DNA from: Gavia stellata
Taxonomy: Eukaryota > Chordata > Aves > Gaviiformes > Gaviidae
Assembly: GCF_030936135.1 (NCBI RefSeq)
Contig: NC_082603.1
Coordinates: forward strand, 15,406,880-15,470,879
Reading direction: 5' to 3'
Length of the DNA: 64,000 bases
Each line of letters begins with the position of its first letter. The stretch's first letter is position 1. The position numbers and the translations under genes were made by a program. Of this stretch, positions 39,885 through 49,242 are shown one piece after another. The notes under the pieces are model-generated. The model was not told where the DNA came from, did not search any database, and saw nothing but the letters and a program-made list of their open reading frames with translations.

Positions 39885-40221
39885 CCCCGGCAAATAGCGG
39901 CGATCCCTTTGCCTGCCCTGGCACGTCCGAGCTCTGGTCGCTGGCGGGGTCGGGGCCGCCGCCGGGCCGCGCATTGCCGAGCGCCCGGCGCTTCCCGGCG
40001 GCTCCGTGCGGGGGCGTGACGGGACGGGACGGGGCGGCGTGCAGCTCCGGGAGCTTTCCCGGGTGCGCACGCCCGTCATACAGGTGCGTGTCGGTGTAGA
40101 GAGAGGGACCCGCGGTACCCCCCGCCCCGCAGGAGGCGGAGGGGAGGCGGGGAGGGTTCACTTAGTAGTCACGGTCATGGGGTCGTGCCGTGGGAGCCGT
40201 CCCGCGGCCGGGGAACTTTCA

Positions 40222-40328
40222 GATTGGCCTTCGCCACCGGCGCGGAGCCTCCCCCCGCCGCCCCCTCCCTCCTCCGCGCCCGGGCCGGAGCCCGGCGCGG
40301 CTGCTGCTCCCCGGGCGGGGCGGGGCCA
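40222..40328 (+). promoter_or_regulatory. Candidate core promoter: inverted CCAAT box and GC boxes
   Basis: An inverted CCAAT motif (ATTGG, 40223-40227), the NF-Y type, lies in the CpG island. Overlapping GC boxes follow at 40313-40327 (GGGCGGGGCGGGGCC), the Sp/KLF type. Both are about 260-360 bp upstream of the first PLPPR5 ATG. The pairing is typical of TATA-less vertebrate promoters. Factor names are inferred from motif matches only. Confidence 0.45.
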
Positions 40329-40585
40329 AGCCGCCCCCTCGCCACCGCGCTCCGCCCGCCTGCCCGCCCGCTGCATGAGCCGGCGCCCGCTCCGGAGCAG
40401 GTGCCGGAGCGGCGGGCCGGCCCCGCGCCTGCCCTGCCCTGCCCTGCCGGCGCTCCCCGCCCCGCGGGCCGGAGCGCGCTGCTGGCCGCCGCCGAGCCGC
40501 CTCCGCCCGCGGTGGATGTCGACGGGGAGCGGGCGGAGCGCGCCGCCGGGGAGGGGGGCTGCCGCGGCCGCCGGAGCCCACGTAC

Positions 40586-40816
40586 ATGCGAGTGCCCTCT
40601 CCGCTCACCAGCATGCTTTACTTCCAGATGGTGATCATGGCAGGGACCGTGATGCTGGCTTACTATTTCGAGTACACGGACACCTTCACGGTCAACGTCC
40701 AAGGCTTCTTCTGCTACGAGGGCGCGTACCGAAAGCCCTACCCGGGCCCGGAGGACCGCAGCGCCGTGCCCCCGGTGCTCCTCTACTCGCTGACCGCAGG
40801 CGTGCCCGTGCTGGTG
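40586..40816 (+). CDS. PLPPR5: PLPPR5 exon 1 (coding part), phospholipid phosphatase-related protein 5
   Basis: This exon encodes residues 1-77 of a multi-pass plasma-membrane protein of the PLPPR (plasticity-related gene) family. Members resemble lipid phosphate phosphatases, but the family is considered catalytically inactive; it promotes filopodia and neurite growth. Residues about 10-28 (MLYFQMVIMAGTVMLAYYF) form membrane segment 1. An extracellular loop follows with the family signature YTDTF...NVQGFFC (30-43) and KPYPGPED (50-57). Residues 62-77 begin membrane segment 2. I assign PLPPR5 rather than PLPPR1, 3 or 4 from remembered family sequences, and exon 2 agrees. The exon ends at a codon boundary before a consensus donor (gtaagc). 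The chosen ATG at 40586 has a weak context (T at -3). The in-frame ATG at 40613 has A at -3 and could also serve. The first nine residues differ from the mammalian N-terminus as I remember it. An in-frame read-through past 40816 is intronic. Confidence 0.95.
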
Positions 40817-43800
40817 GTAAGCAGGGGCCGCCCGCCCCGCCACTCTGGCAACTTGTTGGGCTGGACCGGGCTGGGCCTCGCCGCGGGCCCCGGCCGCAGC
40901 GCCGCCGGCGGGGTGGCTCTGGGGTGGGCCCGGCGGGCGGGGATCCTCCGTGCTCGCGGGGCTGCAGCCCGGCCCCGCGGGCCCCGGCGGGCGGCGCAGC
41001 CGGGCCCGGCCCCAGCCACAGCCGCTACCCACCCCGCGCCTCTGAAGTTTATTTTTAGCACCGATTTATGTAACTGCCAGTGGCTGTATTGCCAGCCCCG
41101 TTCGACTCCTTTTGGTAAAAATAGTGTTTTATTTTTTGAAATGTGTGTCGGTTGCAGGTAGATGGGCTACCTGAGGGGAAACCTGCTTGTTAGCAACCAC
41201 TTACTAAGATTTCACTCAGGACTAATTAGAAAACCCCTCTATCAGTTTATTTTTTTGAAACTAAACTGGTATGTGCAAGGAACAGGGAGCAGTTCTGCTT
41301 GATTTAGTTGTTTCCATATGTCTCAGTTACTGATGTGTGTGCAAACTAAACCTGTGTGTCTCTAATTGAATATGATCTTCTGTCAATCATGTTTGAATAG
41401 GTGTATCTAAAATGAGATTTATTTCATTGATTTTTCTTTGGGGTTTTGGGAAAACAGCTAAGAGGGAAAAGCAGTGAGATGTATTCCCTTGAAGTTGTTG
41501 AATGTACTATTTGTGTTGTCAGGTAATAAGGGCATTAGTGTCTTTAATAATCCCTGACCATACTGTGGAGCAAAGACTGAGAGGGAATGAGATGGGAGTA
41601 TTTAACCATCAGGGATGGATTATATATAGACTCACCAGGTGCATGCACAGTTACACATACACAAACTCCTTGTAAAGAGTTTATTTTCATCAACTGTAAG
41701 CATCAGAATACAAAAAAATTACAATAAGAGGAGGGCTCTTAAGATAGTAACTTAGTTTCACAGATTAATTCCTTTTCAGTAAAATATTAAAAATATGACA
41801 AGAGAAAGCTTCATCAAGGTAATACTGTGGTAATCCCAGGCACAATTCCCTTCCACATTGTAGCACCATGAGGTCTCAGGTGGTATCCAACATAAAACCT
41901 CATGGTCAGGCTCAGCCTTAGGATTTGAGACTTTGTTCTTTTTTTCTAGGGATTGAACTACATCATTTGGCAAAACATGTTATGCAGCCCTTTGGTTTTG
42001 TTTTCCTTTTTATTTTAACATCAATTAGTTGACCATTTTATTTACTTGTTTATTTGCTCTTTTGAACACCCAAATGCTGTTGATATTTTAAAGGGTTTTT
42101 CTGGTGGTGATATTTGTTTTGCTTTTAATTCTATTTCTTTTGTTTGGCTCAGGAAGTTATAACGGTTATGTCAGATATTTATGATGAGCATCTCTTTTTC
42201 CTAATATGTGTCAGCAAAATGGATTCGTAGTTTTCATTCCCTTCCTGGGTGCTAGATGATTACGTTGGAGAAATCACTATGACGTTTTGTCTTGGCAGTT
42301 GTAATTAGCCTTACTAAAAAGCTAATAATAGAGTTTAATGATATTTGATTGTGCTTCCTCTCCTAGTCACCAGCCTCTCAGGCGAATGACATGCCCTGGG
42401 AGGTCAGGGCATGGAAAACCACATTGCAGGTGCCTGTGTTGCACTTTTAAAAAAAATTATTTTATTAATTCAGCCCCTGGGAGCCTCATTACTTCAACAG
42501 CAATAAGTCTAATCATTAACATTATTAAATAAAGGCAACATTTTTCAGGCTTCAGACACAATTCTGTTCTGATTCTCCTTGGGCAATCCTCCCGGACTTA
42601 GTTTTTACACAGGATAGCTCTTCCTGAGTTGTGCATGATATGGATGTTGCCTTTGCCACCACTTCACCCTTTCATTGAAAGAAGTGGTGAAGGTAACATT
42701 TCTTCATCAAAGCATCTTTTATGCTTTTAGCAGTAATTGAACTTCCTTCCCAAGATTTCACAGATGAATTAGATTCTCTTCTATTTCGTTTCTTGTCTAT
42801 GACAGTTTGAACACAGATGTTCTGTGTAATTATTGTTTTTTCTATAAATGAAATATAAAAATGAATCATGTAACAAAGCCCTAGTTCTGCCCATAAAGAT
42901 ACAAACATAGACCAGTGAAGGAAATGGATTTCTATGAATGAAATTGTACTTTTTTTTTTCAAAATCACTGTTGTCATGGAATATAGTTTATTAAATACTA
43001 CATTTGTGATATTTAAAAAAAAATACCTTTTTTTTAAATTTTCTTTTTGTTAGTTTGGTGTGTAGGGTTACTGCTGTTTCTGGAGTTTTGAGATAGAGCA
43101 ACACAGAGTCTTTACTTTGGTGTTCAGGGTAACTGGCATTTTATGAGGGATGGGACTTGTTGAATTGGAGCCATAGAGTGCTGCTTCAAGGTAATCCAGG
43201 TTCTCTTAATGTGACTCAATCAATGGCTCCATTGCATTGAGTTTTAATGAAGTTGCTCTAAGATCAGATAATAAATTAGTTTTTCCAGTGACTTTTGTCC
43301 TTCCACATGCCTGCTATTAAAAAAACTGAAAAAGTAAAGTACCAGTAGCTGGATCTGTCTTGATGAGCATCTCATCTGCAATGGGTCTCTTGCTGCTGTG
43401 AGGCTGTCACATGGCAGCTCATCCAAAACTCCAGTGCCATATCAGAGCTGCAGCAGCAGACCTGAGTGTCAGGCCATGTAGTAGAACTGAGTGTCTCTGG
43501 TCATGGGGCAGCAACATGCATGTGCTGAGACGTAAAAAATGAGCTGGGTCATTTGACAGGGATGTACCTGTGAGTACTATGTTAATCCTGGAAACTTTCA
43601 GGTTATTCTTTAAAATGCTACTTCCTGCTAATGCATTCTTGCAGCCCTAGTGCAGTGTTGCTGCCACGCTTCCATTCCTGAGTCCATCTGCTTCCCCATC
43701 CCGTCTGCCCCCATGCCATCCAAGGACGGATGCAGCTGTCTGTCAGGTCACAGGTCCTCAGGAGTCTGATCTGGGAAATGGAGTCCCGAGGCAGAAGCAG

Positions 43801-43973
43801 AGACTGCTGGCTGTACTGTAATGCTTGACTTACAGGTGCTCTGGTATGGGAAAGGGGAACTGTGACTGAAGGTTTTGTACTCTGCACTTGGGACTTACTG
43901 GGTTTGTAACTACAGAAGACAAAAGACTACAGTCTTTTGTCAAGTATTTACAAAGTATTAACCAAGTATTTGG

Positions 43974-44052
43974 TCAGCCCTGAAGTGGTCAGGCAGTTAG
44001 ACTAAATGATCATTGTAGGTCCCTTACAACTGAACTATTCTATTCTACAATA
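43974..44052 (+). mobile_element. CR1 LINE 3' tail
   Basis: The elements 'cagccctgaagtggtc', 'gttagactaaatgatc' and 'aggtcccttacaactga' followed by 'attctattcta' match a CR1 3' UTR and its terminal repeats. Only the last 80 bases or so of the element are present, consistent with the strong 5' truncation usual for CR1. Confidence 0.8.
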
Positions 44053-44164
44053 TCTCTTAGGTCATGCAGGAGCTAGTAAGAAGTCGAATTGTTGTGCTAT
44101 TCACTTCAACAGTAATCAATTTATTGTCCACTAATAGACATATCTGCTTGAAGTCCCTGCAACT

Positions 44165-44337
44165 TCAGAGTTGCCCAGAGAAGTTGTGGATGCCCCAACC
44201 CTGGAAGTATTCAAAGCCAGGTTGGACGGGACTTTGAGCAACCTGATCAAGTGGAAGGTGTCCCAGCCCATGGCAGGGGGCGTGGAACTAGATGATATTT
44301 AAGGTCCCTTCCAACCCAAACCATTCTATGATTTATA
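44165..44337 (+). mobile_element. CR1 LINE 3' fragment
   Basis: The sequence runs 'gttgcccagagaagttgtgg', 'ggaagtattcaaagccagg', 'tttgagcaacctgatc', 'aaggtcccttccaaccc' and 'accattctatgattta', the classic CR1 ORF2 end and 3' UTR on the + strand. It lies about 110 bases after another CR1 tail in the same orientation. The two differ in sequence, so they are separate insertions of different subfamilies. Confidence 0.9.
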
Positions 44338-47300
44338 GGTATAACAGCAATTGTAGGAAATCTATAAAGGAATCCAGCAGCCATTCTGTAGGATGAGAAA
44401 AGCTTCTTCCTTTCCTGTTTTCCAGTTGGTTTCCCAGCTTTTATGCAGGTTCCACAAAACGAAGCAGGATATATTACAACATTGGTTTTCTGTATTCTAT
44501 GGATTATCTCCAAAGGGTGTATGCACTGTTCCCTATCTGTTAAATCTGTAGTTTATGAGTTCTTCCACTTAAGAATTTTGAGGACCCAAATGTTTGGGTT
44601 TGTTTGTTTTGTTTTTAAAAAAAGGCTGAAAACAACTGCAGCTTAACATATAACAAAATATATGGTCCATTACAATGTTAGACTATTATTTGGGGAAGGT
44701 CTCCTAAGTAATACCTTTAGGCACAAGTAAAGTAATGCCTTGAGTGAGTATATGTGTTTGCATAAGGACCATTAGGCAGACTATCAGTAAACTGTTCTAC
44801 AAAATGTAGATGAGGTTGAAATTGCAATCAGAAGAATGTAAAAGCCCTAAGTATGAGATTCTGTGATGGAAGAACGAGACTCCCGCAGAGGCACTGCCCC
44901 TGTGGGCTCCCTTCCTCCCATTTGTCTTTTGTGATTCAGTGTTGAAAGAGTACTGCTGGCTCTGCGTTCCCATCCTTTCACTGTCCATAGCACTAATATC
45001 CAGAAATCTCTGATATACTGAGGAATTCTCAATACACTTTTTCTTTTCTTTTTTTTTTTTAATTTTTATCTTTGTCAAATGTAAAGGTGACAAGAAATAC
45101 ATTCTTGATTTGAATCTATTAAAATACGTAATAAGCAGAAAAGTGCTAGTTGAGAGCTCAGTGCTATTTAAGCCATTTCCCAAAGTGTCAGTTCTTGCTC
45201 AGTGGGCTGGTTGCTTTTTTAGACTTGTTATGACAGATGTAGCTTGGGAAATATACGTCAGTCTAGTCCTTTAGCTTCCAGTAGAAATGATTTGTAGAAC
45301 TGTGAGGCTAGTTTCTCATGTTTTCAGAATCTGTAGATTGATCAGTTCTGCATTATTTCTTTCTGGTAGATCTTAGTATTTTAGAGAAGACAGAATTATT
45401 ATTAACTGTGCTCAAGGATTCTTTTAATGAGTCCACATGCTAATGTGGATTACTTAAAATATCAAAACTGTTTAAGCAATAATTGGTGTCAAAATCAATG
45501 TATTGGACCTAAGATGTACGCTGACTGTTGTATAAAAGTCAGGAGGTGATAATGACACACTTTCATTAAGATGTGTAAACAGTTTTATTATGCAAATGTT
45601 GTTTGTTTTTATTTCCAAGTAACAAGCGGATGATTACAGTACTCATTCATAAAATATACACGGTTCTATTTGCCTAGATGAATTCCTAGCATATTCATAT
45701 TTTCCTTGTAAACCAATTAAAGACTAATTTGTTTTAGGATAATCCTCTTAATATCATCATTGAAAAAATATCTGCCATTCAGATATGAAGTGTTCTATTT
45801 TTCCTTTAGTAGACTGGATGAATCGTTAGATTGGCACATCCCAAACAAGGAATGGATGCAAAAAATCAGGCATTCTGCCTTCAGCTTAGCTTTAGTCAGT
45901 AACTTTCTCCTTTCCGATCGTTTGAGGAAGGAATTTTGAAACCTGGAAAAAAAGACTGTGAAGTGAGAGATGCAACGTCATTGTTCATGTATCGAATTTA
46001 CTGTACCCTGATGCTTTAAGAAAAACCAAGATCATTTGGTGAATAATGAGAAAGAGAAGCTACCTTTTGAAGGATCAGCACAGATTTCATAATCTCTTTT
46101 TCTTCTTCAGTGTCTTTGCTGATCTTTTAATAGTTCCAGTTCTGAGCAGCTTGACAATATTTGAAGGAAATGCAGAGACCTGAAGGAGATGCATCGCTTG
46201 TTTCCAGCATATAGATCTAGCTGATGTGGTTGGGCATGCTCTTATCTCACTCTTCCTTTTTGAACCTGCTAGTCCCTATTTTCCTTCTGGCACCTATGAT
46301 GCCGTGTGCTGTGGCATCAGGGACTGATCGGATTTTATCAGGCTGAGTTTTCAAAATGCTCTTTTCAGAGTAGCTTTTAGTTAACCTATAGTTCACTGAA
46401 ACTATGCTACTCTGATATAACTTAGTGCTGTATCTGAAAAGGGTGCTGGATTGTGATCCATTTCCGGGACATCAAAATATTGTGTTATCTGTTTGTTATA
46501 ACTTAAGGAAAAACACAATTTAGAATTAAAGTTCTGAAAAAGAAATATTTCTGGAAATGTCCTCTGTGAATTTGCTGTGGCAGGAATATGTAAATTTACC
46601 TCATACCTGAGAACTCTAGATGCTTTTCATTCCTGACCTTAGAAAAAAGCAAATGTTTCTTCCATCTATTTTAGGCTGATTATTTATCTGCTTCGTGGCT
46701 GGTACCAAGTCACTTTAGCTTCTATGGACACTTTGGTACTATTGGAAAAAAATAAAGCACAGGGGCAGAGTCGAACAGACTTTTCTTGTTCTCTGCCACT
46801 CAAAGTAGAAGTGGCCTCTATGCATCCTGAAGGAGACTAAGCTGTTTTGTCACTTCTGCCAGAAAGAAATCAAGGAAACTTGATGGTTGTCAGCAGCTCT
46901 ATGTTACAGGGCAAAAAATTCTAAGAATACGTAGTGAGGTATTCAAGTGTTCATTTTTATGTACATCTTCTAGAGCAAGTTAAAGTAATCGTCCAGCAAA
47001 GTGTTCAGTCCGTCCTGGTGCTCTTTCTTGGGAGCAGTAAGCTTTTTTGCTAGGTAGTTGGCTGCAATGTTGGAACATCCCCTAATGCTGTTTTTGAAAT
47101 GACAGTGGTAATGCAACAGAAGATTAGAATTTTACATCCAGACTCATATGAATTGGGTAGACTAAACTTAGCTTCTGAAATCAAACGGAAATGGGTTTAC
47201 TTGTGTGCAAAACTCTCTTTAGCTTCTTGATATATGACCTATTTCAATAATCCTAGAATATCTTTGACTAGCTAAGGCTTATTTATGTGTCCTTTTCTTG

Positions 47301-49038
47301 TTGGCACATTTGGCAGCTGTTAAGACTACATGAAGAAGAAATTCCCAGAATACTTTGTTTACTCTGTGATCATGTTCTTGAATGACCCATTTGGTCTCTG
47401 TCTTCATAGTTCTGTTCCAACCTGCGTGCACAGCTGCAACTTCTATTCCTTGATAGTTTTCTTCTTCTGTTCTCACTAATGGGGGGGAGGGGAGAAAAAA
47501 GACATGTAAAACTTGCCTTTTTTTTAATGTACAAATGCTGGGGACATCAGAAAGCCACTTTTTTGGAAGTGGGGAATGCCAGCAGATGTTGAAGCTCAGG
47601 GACAATTTATGTCATGCTCTTCCTTTGTGAAAGGATAATTGCATTGCAACTTTACTTAAGAATGAAAAATAAATCACACTGTTAAGGTCTGCAGTAACTG
47701 TGTACCAGATGTCAGTATTGGCCTGTTGGGACACATAGTAAGACAAATACATGGTTTGATAGTCTGATGCTGTTTTTATCCCAGCATAAAACCACTAATC
47801 CAACAGAGCTGTAACCAGGAGAAACAATAAAAGATTCAGAACCATTGTCGGTTTTCTTGGGAATTCTTTGTCTGTCGTCTTATGCTGCGATGACTTACAT
47901 GAACAGTGACTGCAGAAGTTATGTTTGTACTTCCAACTGAATGTATAATTTCTGCTGTGCTTGCTATGCATGCTATTTACAACCACTAACAATATCGAGG
48001 CCATATGTTTCATCCCTTGATGGGCTTTCTGGAAGTAAAGTGGCAAGCAAATGTGATCAAGGTGGACAGGGTTCTGTTTGCAATAGCTGAATGCCTGCTT
48101 GTCCTATAAATGATGCACTTATGTTTAAGTGAGAAATTGTTAATCCAACTGATCCTGTGCGATTAGGGAATTTGTATGCATTGTTTGTAATCTAAAATAG
48201 TAGGCTTGCAGTAATAATCAGTTTCTGAACCAAACAATTGTTGCTTATTGTACATCATGTAGGATTGAGGAGATGGGTGTCCATATGATATGTAATAAAT
48301 GACAGCCAAAGTAGAATTGTAAGTAGCCTTAGCTGTGTTTTTCAGCCTTAAAAGCGGTGTGATGTTTAAAGAGCTTTACAATGCTCTTGCAGCATCTCTC
48401 AGATACATTGAAGTGAGCGATGGCCCAGCTTTCATCATAAATGGTACTTATCTAGCTGAGGTGTGGTACCTCAGAGACTGCAAATAAAAAGCCTAGCTGA
48501 GGTGGATATACCACATCTCCAGTACTCAGAAAACATGTACGTGTGGCATGCTGTTTTAATGAGGAATATCCACTGTGAACATGCTAGTCCTTAATATTCA
48601 TGCATAGTACAGTGAACGAAGTATTGGAGAGGGAGTAGGAAAGCAAAAGTTATAGCCCTTGCTATCTCTGATCAGCAACCTGGCTTTGATAAGATCATAT
48701 CTATTCACCTGCAGGTGGGAATATATTTTTTTTCAATGTAGAGCACAAAGAAATCTGCAGTAGAAAAATTACTGTGTATATTAAGATTTTTTTAATCTAC
48801 TATTAATCTAATAAATTGTTCAGTACTGCTTCAAAATTGAATCTCAATCCTGGATGCCATTTCCTGGGATATGAGGCACCATAAGACAACCCTCTGGTTA
48901 TGCTGGGTGAAAACTCAGCAGGCTGTGGATTCCACTTCTGCTTACCATTCTGGACAACATACACTGTTACCTGTAATTTTGCATGTATTGTAGAAATGTA
49001 TCATAATTATCCATTGTATAATTATTGTACATTATATA

Positions 49039-49242
49039 TTTATATGAAAATTCCATTAGCCTTATATACTTATTAATGTACAACCAATTATAAATGCAAT
49101 ACAGCTATGTTTTAATGGCTTTCTTCTTTACAAATAGTATTTTATATGAAAATTCCATTAGCCTTATATACTTATTAATGTACAACCAATTATAAATGCA
49201 ATACAGCTATGTTTTAATGGCTTTCTTCTTTACAAATAGTAT
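49039..49242 (+). repeat. Perfect 102-bp tandem duplication
   Basis: Bases 49039-49140 and 49141-49242 are identical over all 102 positions, and the identity continues three bases further. The unit is AT-rich, begins tttatatgaaaattccatta and matches no repeat family I know. The absence of any difference implies either a recent event or an assembly duplication. It is inside PLPPR5 intron 1. Confidence 0.95.

Larger units (their letters stand above)
39885..41045 (+). promoter_or_regulatory. CpG island covering PLPPR5 promoter, 5' UTR and exon 1
   Basis: Base composition changes abruptly from AT-rich to very GC-rich near 39885 and returns to AT-rich near 41045. CpG dinucleotides are dense throughout, in contrast to the CpG-poor flanks. 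The block contains the first coding exon, and no TATA box is obvious, which fits a CpG-island promoter. Several GC-box-like runs are present, including repeated GACGG units near 40018-40038. The transcription start is not resolvable from sequence, and the 5' UTR probably begins between about 40250 and 40500. Both strands carry long stop-free frames here, which is expected from composition and is not evidence of extra genes. Confidence 0.85.

Noticed and set aside
40175..41032. A 285-codon minus-strand ORF across the CpG island
   Set aside because: It is antisense to exon 1 and low in complexity. Stop-free frames are expected when GC content is this high. No domain is recognisable.
40006..41058. 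A 350-codon + strand ORF across the CpG island
   Set aside because: It is out of frame with PLPPR5, rich in Pro, Ala, Arg and Gly as expected from GC-rich DNA, and crosses the exon 1 donor. Only its overlap with the 5' part of the transcript is kept, as a finding.
40817..41161. Extension of PLPPR5 exon 1 in frame to a stop at 41161
   Set aside because: A consensus donor sits at 40817, the family protein continues exactly with exon 2 at 61601, and the read-through lacks family similarity.
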